This document shows, piece after piece, positions 17,465 to 27,387 of a stretch of 59,504 bases of DNA. The DNA is taken from assembly GCA_016218065.1 (NCBI GenBank), contig JACRFA010000195.1, forward strand, positions 1-59,504, given 5' to 3'. Every line of letters begins with the position of its first letter. Position 1 is the first letter of the stretch. The notes under the pieces were generated by a model. It made no database searches and was not told the DNA's origin. It was given only the letters and a program-made list of their open reading frames with translations. A program made the translations under genes and the position numbers. The DNA is from Ignavibacteriota bacterium. GTDB taxonomy: Bacteria; Bacteroidota; Ignavibacteria; UBA10030; UBA6906.

Positions 17465-18868
17465 TTACTTTGAGTGGTTTTTGTGTAGAGGCGCCGATTC
17501 ATTCTTCTCCGCGGGCTTCTCTTCCTTATCTTGGGGCATGTCCATCCCTTCCATTGAGTCGAGCTTCTTCTCGTTGGGGGAACTTTGTTTCATGCCTTGC
17601 CTACCGGCAGGCAGGCTTGCAGAATCCATTGGCAATTCGCCGTTCGGCGACATCGTTTGCAACGCGGATTTCAGGTTGCTTTCCGAGTCGAGCAGGAATT
17701 GAGATGACACAACAATTTTTTCGCCTTCCTGCACGCCATCCACCACTTGATAGTAACCATCAGCAAGAACGCCGAGCTTCACGTCGCGAGACTCGAACCG
17801 TCCATCGCCGCGTGAAAGCACAACAACATTGCGCTCGCCTGAATGAATGACCGCCTGTTCAGGCACTGCTACCGCGGTAATAGTCACGGGTGATTGAAGC
17901 TCGACTGTTGCAAACATCTCCGGCTTGAGCGCGAAGTTCGGATTCGGAATCTCAACCCGCACTCGCACCGTGCGTGTGTCGGGATTCAAATACGGGTAGA
18001 TGTACGACACTCGACCCGCAATGACTTTTCCCGGTATGTATGCAAGCGTCACGGCCGCGCGCTGACCGACTTTGATGAACGGCACTTCGTATTCATACAC
18101 TTCAGCATTCACCCACACCGTCGAGAGGTCGGCAATCTTGTACAGATTTGTGCCCGCCATGATGTTGCCGCCTTGCAGCACATTCTTCTCCACGATAACG
18201 CCAGTCGCAGGGGCAACAAGAGCCATCGTCTTTTCGGGCTGCCGCGTCGCTTCCAACCGTTGAATTTGTTCGTGCGAAATATCCCAGTACATCAACTTGC
18301 GATGCGCGCGCCGGTACAATTCCTGTTCGCCGGTTTGGGTCGAGTCTGCATTCTTGTACTTCAAAGCGATGATGTATTCTTCCTCGGCGCTCACAAGCTC
18401 AGGACTGTAAATCTCAAGGAGTCGGTCACCTTTTCGGACGAACTTGCCCGTGTAGTCGGCATAGAGTTTATCAATCCAGCCGGAGATTTTTGTGTTCACG
18501 TAGAAGAGCTTCCGCTCGTCATAATCCACCTTGCCCACAGTGCGAATAGTCTTCGAGAGGTTTCGTCGCTGTGCAGTTTCGTATCGCACGCCGATGTTCT
18601 GAACGGTCGTCGGGTCGATCTTTATTCCGCCACCTTCCTCACCTTCATACACTGGAACCATATCCATTCCCATTGGTGACTTGCCCGGTTTATCCGACCG
18701 CATCGTCGGGTCCATCGGGTCGCGGTAGTACAGAATCCGCTTTCCTTGTGCTGTCGAAGTTCCTTCACTCGATGGCTCTTTTGTTGAGAAGAAGATGAAA
18801 TACACTCCCACCACAACGAGAACGAGGAGAACAATTCCTACAAGTATGCTTATCTGATTCTTATTCAT
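17465..18868 (-). CDS. cusB: CusB-type RND periplasmic adaptor with heavy-metal-binding domain
   Basis: 'YYRDPMDPTMRSDKPGKSPMGMDMVPVYEGE'; HlyD/MFP core; contains an 'SLPAGRQG' palindrome-derived insert. Confidence 0.88.
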   Translation of the reverse strand: MNKNQISILVGIVLLVLVVVGVYFIFFSTKEPSSEGTSTAQGKRILYYRDPMDPTMRSDKPGKSPMGMDMVPVYEGEEGGGIKIDPTTVQNIGVRYETAQRRNLSKTIRTVGKVDYDERKLFYVNTKISGWIDKLYADYTGKFVRKGDRLLEIYSPELVSAEEEYIIALKYKNADSTQTGEQELYRRAHRKLMYWDISHEQIQRLEATRQPEKTMALVAPATGVIVEKNVLQGGNIMAGTNLYKIADLSTVWVNAEVYEYEVPFIKVGQRAAVTLAYIPGKVIAGRVSYIYPYLNPDTRTVRVRVEIPNPNFALKPEMFATVELQSPVTITAVAVPEQAVIHSGERNVVVLSRGDGRFESRDVKLGVLADGYYQVVDGVQEGEKIVVSSQFLLDSESNLKSALQTMSPNGELPMDSASLPAGRQGMKQSSPNEKKLDSMEGMDMPQDKEEKPAEKNESAPLHKNHSK

Positions 18869-18888
18869 TTCTGTTCGTCCTTTCGACA

Positions 18889-20229
18889 TTATCGTAGGTC
18901 GCTGCCAACGGCGCGTTCCAGTGAGGCGAGATTGCTAAAGTACTCGCCGACCACCATGTAATACTCCATCTTGAACATTTGCACGAGCCGGTAGGTATCG
19001 AGCAGCGAAAGGAAATCCGCTTTGTCTGTTTGATACGAAGCGAGTGTTGATTGAAGCGATTGTTCAGCCTGCGGCAGAATGGTTTTTTCGTATCGGTCGA
19101 TCTGCTGCCAACGGGATTGCACTTTTGCAAACGCATCACGCACTTCTGCCTTCACCATGTTCTGCATATCGGCGAGCGACTGTTCGCTTGAACGGACGTT
19201 CAACTCGCTTTCTTCCACTTTACCCGAATACTTGCCGATGCCCCACGGCGCTAGTGGTATGTTAATGCCGACCATTGCAGCCCACTGGTCAGTGCCTTCC
19301 TTCATGTCTTTATACATCCCTCGCACCATCAGCTCGGGGAAGCGCATTCGCTTCGCAACCGCAACCTCAGCGTTGTTCATTTCGATTTCATATTTCATTG
19401 CGCGAAGTTCCGGGCGATCATTAAGCGAGCGATCAAACAGCTCATCCTGTATGCCGGTGAATTGTTGCGGCTGCTTCTCCGCGACCTTCCCGATTGTTGT
19501 GTTCGCGGGCGAAGAGCGAAGCGCGTTCATCATCGCCTCGGAGGCGACGATCTCTTGCTGAAGCGTTGCCCGCTCGTTCTGGAGTTTTGCCAGCTCGACC
19601 TGAACTTTGAGCACGTCACCTTGCGATGTGAGACCAACGCTGTACTTTGCCCGCGCCGATTCGACGATTTGTTTGAGAAGGCGCTGGTTCTCTTCGTTGA
19701 CACCGAGCCGTCGTTGCGCCGAATAGAGCATCGCATAGGCTCGCTTCGCGTCTGCAATGAGACTCCGCTCGACGGCTGCCGCAGTCTGCTCTGTCATGCG
19801 GACGTTTGCTTCCGCCACATCGCCCATCAGGGCCTTCTGTCCGAACACCGGAATCGTTTGTTGAATCGAGTAGTCTGTCTCCATGCCGTCACGAAAAGGA
19901 TTCGCCGATGTTACGGGCGTTGCAAAGAACTCAACAGCAGCTTGCGGGTCTTCCCACGCCGTTGCTTGCCGCACGCGAGCTTCGGAGCTTTGCACACGTG
20001 TTTTGTATGCCTGAAGCTTCGGGTTTCTCTGCAGGACTTCAGTCACAAATGCTTCAAGCGCAAGTGTTGCCTCTGCCGTTGAAGTGTCCTCTACGAGGTC
20101 GTAGACCTGCAGGACGCTTGGCAGTGTTGATGCGATTGGTTGAGAGGACTTCGTATTCCTTTGTGCCATCGCGATGGATTGTGTGAAGATGAAAAAAGCA
20201 ATCAAGAACTTTGTCGTGTGCTTCAGCAT
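18889..20229 (-). CDS. TolC family outer membrane protein
   Basis: 446 aa with signal peptide and TolC-type heptad pattern; operonic with cusBA. Confidence 0.88.
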   Translation of the reverse strand: MLKHTTKFLIAFFIFTQSIAMAQRNTKSSQPIASTLPSVLQVYDLVEDTSTAEATLALEAFVTEVLQRNPKLQAYKTRVQSSEARVRQATAWEDPQAAVEFFATPVTSANPFRDGMETDYSIQQTIPVFGQKALMGDVAEANVRMTEQTAAAVERSLIADAKRAYAMLYSAQRRLGVNEENQRLLKQIVESARAKYSVGLTSQGDVLKVQVELAKLQNERATLQQEIVASEAMMNALRSSPANTTIGKVAEKQPQQFTGIQDELFDRSLNDRPELRAMKYEIEMNNAEVAVAKRMRFPELMVRGMYKDMKEGTDQWAAMVGINIPLAPWGIGKYSGKVEESELNVRSSEQSLADMQNMVKAEVRDAFAKVQSRWQQIDRYEKTILPQAEQSLQSTLASYQTDKADFLSLLDTYRLVQMFKMEYYMVVGEYFSNLASLERAVGSDLR

Positions 20230-20376
20230 GAGCTGACACTCCTTTTAGCATTGATGAAAAACTTGGAAACAATGGGATGCTGCTATTCTTCTCTCACGCA
20301 AGCAACGAGAGAATAGCAAAATAGCCTTGAGTACATTTCACGTAACGGAACAGGTTACCCGCGACGTGTGTACGCC

Positions 20377-20395
20377 TCCGAAGGAGTCCTTCGGA
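20377..20395. repeat. Perfect hairpin TCCGAAGGA-g-TCCTTCGGA
   Basis: 9-bp arms, 1-nt loop, between two genes. Confidence 0.8.
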
Positions 20396-20414
20396 CAAGG
20401 CTACAAGGAGAATT

Positions 20415-20846
20415 TTAGATTAGGAATGTTTCGTTGAGGACGTACTTCTCCACAGAAGGTGGAGAGACGCTTTCAGTAAAGGAGTAGGAAAACCACGAGG
20501 TGGTGTTAACAGGTTCGGGCGAAACAAACGAGGACGCAAGCACAGCGAGAACTGCTACATTCTGCGTCTTGTCGTTTTTCTCAAGCAACGTCTGAATTGC
20601 AGCAAGCCCGCCGACAATCGCGTTGATGTGGCAGTCGTCGAGGTTCTTAAAGGACACACCGGTGATCGGTTCTGACTGGGGTTCGTTCGGACAGCCATGA
20701 TGATCGCTTGCACCGGAAGTATCGCAGCACTCCGCCGCTTCCATCGTGCAGATATGAACGATCATTGTGAATCCTGAGCTTGCGAGCAAGAACAGGAATG
20801 CCAAGACCCTTCCTACGTACACGATATTTTTGGTGAAGAGCTTCAT
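20415..20846 (-). CDS. HYC_CC_PP-like small Cys/His-rich protein
   Basis: 'MIVHICTMEAAECCDTSGASDHHGCPNEPQ..DDCHI' pattern (HxC..CC..HHxC..C). Confidence 0.5.
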   Translation of the reverse strand: MKLFTKNIVYVGRVLAFLFLLASSGFTMIVHICTMEAAECCDTSGASDHHGCPNEPQSEPITGVSFKNLDDCHINAIVGGLAAIQTLLEKNDKTQNVAVLAVLASSFVSPEPVNTTSWFSYSFTESVSPPSVEKYVLNETFLI

Positions 20847-21158
20847 CTACTGATGAAAACTGCGACGAATGTTAATCCGGCGACTAGGCTGTTAGCCGAA
20901 GCCGGTTTTCGATTTCATTGCTGAGAAGTACAACAAAGATGCCAATCAGAAACATCAAACCAACTCTGTTTTCGCAGAGAGGCTCAAATGGCTTCTCAAA
21001 TCTGGGAATTTGCCCGATTCGAGTTCTCATTGTTGAAGCGCCCCCAACATCCACATGCCTTCCCGATTCCCTAAAAACAACTACAACATAACTGCGGTAG
21101 TTCCGGATTGTGTTACACATAACAGAAATTGTTTTACAGGATTCCATTTCCCCAACGA

Positions 21159-22931
21159 TCACTTGAGCACCAAGAGTTTCCTGTTCAACGAGAGACTCCC
21201 TGCTGTCAACTCGTAGCTGTACATTCCTGATGCAAGCGCCGACGCATTGAACACTTCATCGTAGCTTCCTGCCGGACGCACTTCGTTGACAAGCGTCGTC
21301 ACTTCGCGTCCGAGCAGGTCATGCACCTTCAATGTCACGAACCCGGTTTCCGGAATTTGAAATCGTATCGTTGTCGTTGGATTGAATGGATTCGGATAGT
21401 TCTGGTGCAACTGAAATCCTGATGGTGCGCCCTCATTCGCATTCCCCACTTCCGTCAAACCGCTCACTCTGAAGTTCATCATCATCCCGTCGTCTTCATG
21501 TTCAAGATTGTGGCAATGGAGAAGATAGATGCCATTGTAGTCTTGAAATTTAACGAGGGTTCGAATCGTCTCGGATGGATTCACCAGCACAGTATCCTTC
21601 CATCCTTTGTCTGAAGGAGGAAGATTTGTATTACCATTACGCGAGTACACTTGGAAAAGGAGTCCATGAATGTGCATCGGATGGAACTCGTCTGTGCCAT
21701 TGACGATGCGCCACTCTTCCAGTTGGTTGCCCGGAACTTCTTCATCGATGCGGTTAAGCTCAAACGAGCGATTGTTGATTTTGTGCATCGCGCCGCCGCT
21801 CATACTCATTGTCAGGATGAATGTTCTTGTCCGCGTAACATCCGATGGATTGTAGTATGAAATTGACGGAAGACTTGCCGGGACAACTCCTCCGGAGTTT
21901 TGATTTCCCGTGATATCGAAGCGAAGGATATTCAACTCCAACCCTTGCGTGCCGCCGCCCTCCGTGAACGGCAGCGACTTCAGAACAACATTCTGACCAA
22001 GAGTGTACGAAGAGAAGTCCATGAGAATATCAACACGCTCACCAGGCGAGAGGAGGAACGATGTTGTCGACACGGCTTGGTCTTTCAACCCCCCATCCGT
22101 TGCGACAATGTGAAACGCATGATTGTCCGCAAAGGCGATTTTGTACACTCTTGCGTTCGAGCCGTTCACGAGTCTGAATCGGTAGAGTGTTCTTGATACT
22201 TCGAAGTATGGATCCGGCGTTCCGTTGACAAGAACCAGGTCGCCGAGATAGCCGTTCATCACATCTATCATCGTGGGCGAATAGGTGAACTGCGGTTGAG
22301 ACGCGCTTCTTCTATCCTGAATCACTAGCGGAATATCGAAATCTCCGCGCGGGAGGCCGAGCGGAATCTCGTTGTCATCATCTATAATGAAAAGCCCGGC
22401 AAACCCTTTGTACACCTGTTCTGCCGTGAGCATGTGTGCGTGAGCGTGGTAAAAGTACGTTCCTGCGCGCTGTACAATCGGGAACGAGTAAGTGAACGAG
22501 CCGCCGGGAACAATCGGATCCTTCGGATGTCCATCCATTGTCGCGGGCGCAATCAGTCCGTGCCAGTGAACCGTTGCATCCTCGGAAAGTTGATTCACAA
22601 CATTTGCCGAGAATACCGAGCCGCGTTGCACTCTGACAGTCGGACACGGATAGGAACCGTTGATGGCTGTAACTTGTGTGGTTGTCCCGGGCCAAACAAC
22701 AACGTTACGCGATGCGAGCGTCATCGTTCCGCCGTTGTTGAAGACCGGAGGAAATCGTAACGGGTTGCCGGTAAGCTCTGTGAGAAATCCGGACTTGAGT
22801 GCGAATGTTTTCGCACGACTCATCTGAATACCCAACGAAGCTGCCGCCCCGAGCTTGAGCGACTGGAGAAGCATCGATCTTCTATTCATTCGTTCCCGTA
22901 GTATTTGGTGAATGTCGAGCGACTTCAACAA
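21159..22931 (-). CDS. Multicopper oxidase with type-A C-terminal sorting domain
   Basis: 'TVHWHG', 'FYHAHAHM', 'FHPMHIHG', 'LLHCHNLEHEDDGMM' copper motifs; 'LHQNYPNPFNPTTTIRFQIP..LNRKLLVLK' tail. Confidence 0.93.
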   Translation of the reverse strand: MLKSLDIHQILRERMNRRSMLLQSLKLGAAASLGIQMSRAKTFALKSGFLTELTGNPLRFPPVFNNGGTMTLASRNVVVWPGTTTQVTAINGSYPCPTVRVQRGSVFSANVVNQLSEDATVHWHGLIAPATMDGHPKDPIVPGGSFTYSFPIVQRAGTYFYHAHAHMLTAEQVYKGFAGLFIIDDDNEIPLGLPRGDFDIPLVIQDRRSASQPQFTYSPTMIDVMNGYLGDLVLVNGTPDPYFEVSRTLYRFRLVNGSNARVYKIAFADNHAFHIVATDGGLKDQAVSTTSFLLSPGERVDILMDFSSYTLGQNVVLKSLPFTEGGGTQGLELNILRFDITGNQNSGGVVPASLPSISYYNPSDVTRTRTFILTMSMSGGAMHKINNRSFELNRIDEEVPGNQLEEWRIVNGTDEFHPMHIHGLLFQVYSRNGNTNLPPSDKGWKDTVLVNPSETIRTLVKFQDYNGIYLLHCHNLEHEDDGMMMNFRVSGLTEVGNANEGAPSGFQLHQNYPNPFNPTTTIRFQIPETGFVTLKVHDLLGREVTTLVNEVRPAGSYDEVFNASALASGMYSYELTAGSLSLNRKLLVLK

Positions 22932-23059
22932 CTCGTTGTTATGTTAACCCGATGACATGGCTGCGAGAGGAGCTGGGATTTCACTCGTTAAGCGCACTGC
23001 AATAAACAGAATCCCGGAGGAACGTGCAACAATAAGGAAATTGGAAACGCGGTTGCTTG

Positions 23060-25150
23060 TTACTCAAATCCACCGGCCTGCATTTTCAGAAACCTCGCGT
23101 TAATTGCCACCACGATGGTGCTCACCGCCATCAGCACAGCACCGAGCGCGGGACTGAGGAGAATACCGAAGCTATAGAGCACACCGGCGGCGAGCGGCAT
23201 CGCGACCGCGTTGTAGCCGGTTGCCCACGCAAGGTTCTGCACCATCTTTCGATATGTTGCTTTCGCAAGCATGATCATTGCGACAACATCTTGAGGATTG
23301 CTTTTGACGAGAACAATATCCGCTGTCTCGGCAGCCACATCCGTTCCCGCGCCGATAGCAATCCCCACATCCGCCTGCGCCAAGGCTGGCGCGTCGTTGA
23401 TGCCATCGCCCGTCATTGCAACAATGAGTCCTCGCGCCTGCACTTCCTTGACCTTCGCCGCTTTTTGGTCGGGAAGAACCTCCGCGAAGAATTCATCCAA
23501 ACCGAGTTCGTCCGAAACCCATTTCGCAACCTTCGTATTGTCGCCTGTCAGCATCATCGTTTGAACGCCCATGTTTTTGAGTTCGGCGATTGTGTTCTTC
23601 GATTCCGGGCGAATGATATCGGCGAGCGCAATGGCGCCGGAGACTTTTCCATCAATCAGTACAAAGATAACAGTCTTTCCCTGCTCACTGAGTTTTTCAA
23701 TGCCACCGACCTCGAAAGGAATTTTGCTCTCGCGCAGGAATCCCGGACTTACCACTTTCACTTCTTTTCCATTCACGTTCCCCTCAGCGCCTTTTCCGGG
23801 AATTGCCTTGAAATTCTCAACGGGCATCATGTCACTCGCCGATCGGACAATGGCCTGTGCAATCGGATGCTCGGAATTCGCTTCGACCGAGCCCGCATAC
23901 CGAAGAAGTTCCTTCTCGTCAAGCTTATCGAACGTCAGAGTGTCCGTCACACCAAACTTGCCTTCGGTCAGCGTACCCGTCTTGTCGAAGATGACGGCTT
24001 GAATGTTCCGTGCGATTTCAAATGCGGCACGATTACGAATCAACAGTCCCTGTTTCGCAGAGAGCGCTGTCGAGACGGCGACCACCAGAGGAATCGCGAG
24101 TCCGAGCGCGTGCGGACATGCAATGACCATGACTGTTACCGTCCGCTCCAGTGCAAACACGAAGTCGCGATTCATAATGGTGAGCCAAACAACCAGTGTG
24201 AGTGCGCCACCTGCCAGCGCGATGATCGTGAGCCACAGCGCTGCGCGGTTTGCGAGATCTTGAGTTTTCGATTTGCTTTCCTGCGCTTCCTTCACGAGAT
24301 CGATCACTTGCGAGAGGAACGATTCCTTTCCTGTGCGCTTGACCTCGACAGTAAGCGAACCTTCGCCGTTGATCGCTCCGCCAATGACCTTCGCACCAGG
24401 TTTCTTGTGTACAGGATTCGACTCTCCGGTCAGCATTGCCTCGTTGACGGATGATTCACCGCCGACAATATCGCCGTCTGCGGGAATTTTCTCTCCTGGC
24501 TTCACGAGCACACGATCGCCTGCTGCAAGCTCGCTGAGCGGGATGTCCTGCACATTTCCATCTGGCAGGATCCTGTGCGCATCGGAAGGCATGAGCTTCG
24601 CGAGTTCTTCAAGCGCTCGCGACGCTCCGAGAACCGATTTCATTTCAATCCAATGACCGAGCAGCATGATGTCGATTAGCGTCGCAGTCTCCCAGAAGAA
24701 CACTTCTCCTTTCAATCCAAACACAACGACGGAGCTATACACGTACGCCGTGGAAATGGCGACGGCGATAAGCGTCATCATACCGGGAGTGCGGGCTTTC
24801 ATCTCATCGAGGAAACCTTTCAAGAAGGGATATCCACCGTAGAAGAATATCAGAGTGGAGAAGGCAAAGAGCAGATACTCATCACCGGTGAAGCGGAGTG
24901 CATTGCCGAGACCTGCCCAATGTTGCAGCATGGGAGAGAGAAGAAGGATAGGAATGGTGATGATGAGCGATAGCCAGAATCGTTTTCTGAAACCCTCCAC
25001 CGAATGCCCTTCGTGGGAACCATGATGTCCTTCGTGATGCGCGCCGTGCGCGTCGGGTTTCGTTGGTTGATGGTGGTGCTGATGACTCGTGCCGGACTCC
25101 TTCATCTCGTGCGAGTCGTCAGCAGAATGTTGGTGATTCTCCATGTGCAA
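23060..25150 (-). CDS. copB: CopB-type (CPH) heavy metal translocating P-type ATPase
   Basis: 'VIACPHALGLAIPLV', 'VIFDKTGTLTEGKFG', 'MLTGDNTKVA', 'MTGDGINDAPALAQADVGIAIG'; His-rich N-terminus. Confidence 0.92.
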   Translation of the reverse strand: MHMENHQHSADDSHEMKESGTSHQHHHQPTKPDAHGAHHEGHHGSHEGHSVEGFRKRFWLSLIITIPILLLSPMLQHWAGLGNALRFTGDEYLLFAFSTLIFFYGGYPFLKGFLDEMKARTPGMMTLIAVAISTAYVYSSVVVFGLKGEVFFWETATLIDIMLLGHWIEMKSVLGASRALEELAKLMPSDAHRILPDGNVQDIPLSELAAGDRVLVKPGEKIPADGDIVGGESSVNEAMLTGESNPVHKKPGAKVIGGAINGEGSLTVEVKRTGKESFLSQVIDLVKEAQESKSKTQDLANRAALWLTIIALAGGALTLVVWLTIMNRDFVFALERTVTVMVIACPHALGLAIPLVVAVSTALSAKQGLLIRNRAAFEIARNIQAVIFDKTGTLTEGKFGVTDTLTFDKLDEKELLRYAGSVEANSEHPIAQAIVRSASDMMPVENFKAIPGKGAEGNVNGKEVKVVSPGFLRESKIPFEVGGIEKLSEQGKTVIFVLIDGKVSGAIALADIIRPESKNTIAELKNMGVQTMMLTGDNTKVAKWVSDELGLDEFFAEVLPDQKAAKVKEVQARGLIVAMTGDGINDAPALAQADVGIAIGAGTDVAAETADIVLVKSNPQDVVAMIMLAKATYRKMVQNLAWATGYNAVAMPLAAGVLYSFGILLSPALGAVLMAVSTIVVAINARFLKMQAGGFE

Positions 25151-25195
25151 TTCCTTGGAAAAGAAATGCCTGTTTAGTTCGGTTCGTTGAGCGAC

Positions 25196-25276
25196 TTATT
25201 TCTTGAGCAGCTTCACGATGACGAGAATAAGAAAAACTATCAACAGAATTCCAACGATTGACCAAATCCACATCAT
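25196..25276 (-). CDS. 26-aa single-TM peptide
   Basis: ATG at 25276, stop 25196-25198: MMWIWSIVGILLIVFLILVIVKLLKK; below the ORF-track length cutoff. Confidence 0.5.
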   Translation of the reverse strand: MMWIWSIVGILLIVFLILVIVKLLKK

Positions 25277-25280
25277 GCCA

Positions 25281-25373
25281 TCAATAGTTCCCCCTACTTT
25301 TCCAGAAGGAGAGCACCGTCATGACCACTAATTTCTTGTAGTGGTCAGTATGCGCATTTGCTTGGTGTTCCAT
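25281..25373 (-). pseudogene. 30-aa ORF, possible truncated remnant of a DUF305-like small membrane protein
   Basis: MEHQANAHTDHYKKLVVMTVLSFWKSRGNY*; His-rich N-terminus plus HYKKL..M.VLSF resembles the start of such proteins. Confidence 0.3.
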
Positions 25374-25416
25374 AATAAAATTCCTTTAGGTTTTGGATTT
25401 TGTTCGCAGTCCCCGG

Positions 25417-26457
25417 CTACATCTTTATTGCCATGCCATTCGGTTTGGCGCCGACAGTTACGTCTTTCACCTTTGCATGTGTCGCAGTGTTGATGACCGA
25501 GACCGTGCCCGCCATTTGGTTCGTAACGTAGGCAGTGGAATCGTTGCGCGAAAAAGCAATCGCGTGAGCGCCTGCGCCCGTCGAAATATTTCCCATGTTC
25601 ATCCACTGGTTATTCATCCGTTGGAAGTACACAACGCGTCCGCTTGTATCGCTCACCCACAATTCGTTCAGTTGTGCGTTGTACGCTGCATAGCCGGGAG
25701 TGAAGCCAAGGGGCACAGTCTCTTCCACAGCCATCGTTGCAACATCAATCACGCTGATGCTTTGTCCCTCTTCATTGTCAACGTACATTTTGTTATTCGC
25801 TCCAGTCCACGCGCCCACCGGATTCATGCCGACTGAAACGGTCATCATAACCGTTTTGTTCGCAGGATCAATGATGGTCACCGTGTTCGACATTCCATTT
25901 GCGACAAACGCCATCGAGCCGTCAGAGGAAAAGGTCACCTCTTGCGGCATCTGACCGACCATGATGGTATCCTTCGGAGTGAACGTAGTTGCATCGAACA
26001 CGAGAACGCTTCCCATGCTGTCCATTTGCGACGTCCAGATTTCATTGCCGTTCGGGGAGAAGACTGCATTGTGGTTCATGACCGGCAAATCGAGCGAGCG
26101 AATCACCGCGCCGGTTGTGGCATCGAGAACAACAATTTTGCCAGGCATCCCCATCATGCCGCCGTGTCCGCCGCTAAAATCCATTCCCGGAACAGCGATA
26201 GCAATGCGGTTCTTGTTGCCGTTGATATTCACATGATGCGCCCACGATACGCCGCTCAGCGGAATGGTTCGCTTCACTTCGTTCGTGGCAATGTCAATCA
26301 CCGAAATGGAATTCCCACCGCCGTTCACGACATAGATCGCGTTGTACGTAATATCAGTTGATCCCGTGGTTGTCGCTTCGTTTTTGCATCCCGACGCTAA
26401 CGAAAGAACTGCGGCAATCGCAATGGCTCCAATCTGTCTTGTTGAGAGTAGTTTCAT
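25417..26457 (-). CDS. YncE/YVTN-type beta-propeller lipoprotein
   Basis: 'YVVNGGGNSISVIDIATNEVKRTIPLSG', 'FVANGMSNTVTIIDPANKTVMMTVSVG', 'YVTNQMAGTVSVINTATHAKVKDVTVGAKPNGMAI'; lipobox LASGC. Confidence 0.85.
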   Translation of the reverse strand: MKLLSTRQIGAIAIAAVLSLASGCKNEATTTGSTDITYNAIYVVNGGGNSISVIDIATNEVKRTIPLSGVSWAHHVNINGNKNRIAIAVPGMDFSGGHGGMMGMPGKIVVLDATTGAVIRSLDLPVMNHNAVFSPNGNEIWTSQMDSMGSVLVFDATTFTPKDTIMVGQMPQEVTFSSDGSMAFVANGMSNTVTIIDPANKTVMMTVSVGMNPVGAWTGANNKMYVDNEEGQSISVIDVATMAVEETVPLGFTPGYAAYNAQLNELWVSDTSGRVVYFQRMNNQWMNMGNISTGAGAHAIAFSRNDSTAYVTNQMAGTVSVINTATHAKVKDVTVGAKPNGMAIKM

Positions 26458-26698
26458 TGGTTTGCTCCTTTCTGATTGATGGTTCGATTCTCAATAGTAC
26501 TTGTTGAGATAACACCATGCATTTGTTGTTCTGTTCCTGGAAAACTTCGCTATGCTAAGAGAAAAAGCGAAACCACTGACTACACAAAATTCGGAGATTG
26601 ATTTATGGTCTGTTCTCTTGTTCATCCGTGTTCATCTGTGCAATCTGTGGTTCTCGACCGCGATTCATTTGGACGCGATACCAAAGGATGCAGCGCGA

Positions 26699-27163
26699 TT
26701 ATTTCATGTCGTGATGCTCATCCTTTTCGTCGTGATGTTTCTCTTGCATCTCATCATGATGCACGGCTTTGGTATAGACGAAGCGCCCCGTCTCGTTCTT
26801 TCCACGTAGTTTCACTGTTGCTACCGCGGTGAACTTCTCTGCCTTGGTAAAGTCGCCGCTCGCTTTTAGAAAATCGCCCGACGGAGAAAGCTTCATCGTC
26901 TTTTTCTCTTTTCCCATCAACACAACAATATCTCCCGAGACATCTTTCACGGAAAGCGCTTTCTCTTTTGCATCGAGCACATACAGATTCAGTTCCTTTT
27001 CTTTGACGACAAGCTCGAAATGGTAGTCCTTACCGACCGTAACCACGAGACCACCGTGCGGTGCTTTGTGATGGTGTTCCTTTTCTTGCGCAGAAAGTCG
27101 TCCCGTCAATCCGACGGTGAGCAACCCTGCTGCGAGTGTCGCGATAAATGCAATGCGTTTCAT
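26699..27163 (-). CDS. Secreted His-rich protein of the metal island
   Basis: Signal peptide; 'KEHHHKAPHGG', C-terminal 'VHHDEMQEKHHDEKDEHHDMK'. Confidence 0.65.
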   Translation of the reverse strand: MKRIAFIATLAAGLLTVGLTGRLSAQEKEHHHKAPHGGLVVTVGKDYHFELVVKEKELNLYVLDAKEKALSVKDVSGDIVVLMGKEKKTMKLSPSGDFLKASGDFTKAEKFTAVATVKLRGKNETGRFVYTKAVHHDEMQEKHHDEKDEHHDMK

Positions 27164-27230
27164 GACTTCTCCTTTGTTGTTTGTGAATGATATGTTCGAC
27201 TAATTATCGTGTACGGTTTTGCATAATTGT

Positions 27231-27316
27231 ATGTCACCCTTTCAGGGCTTGTAGAACTTGCCTGTTTGGTTACCGAGGGCGGTGCCCTCGGCTACAGTAT
27301 TTGTCCCTTTCAGGGA
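27231..27316. repeat. Dispersed intergenic repeat, copy A
   Basis: 'atgtcaccctttcagggcttg..ttaCCGAGGGCggtGCCCTCGGctacagtatttGTCCCtttcaGGGAC'; matches copy B at 32.5 kb. Confidence 0.8.
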
Positions 27317-27387
27317 CACAGTTTCTTGTCTGTGATGAAACATGCGCGAGAACTCTTCCTCGAAGGGATGTGCGTGGCTTCTACGGG

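Noticed and set aside
20884-21162. 92-aa minus-strand ORF overlapping the multicopper oxidase end
   Set aside because: Unusual composition and no recognisable domain; its coding status cannot be supported from sequence
23057-24454. 465-aa plus-strand ORF
   Set aside because: Antisense to the CopB ATPase, whose motifs are unambiguous
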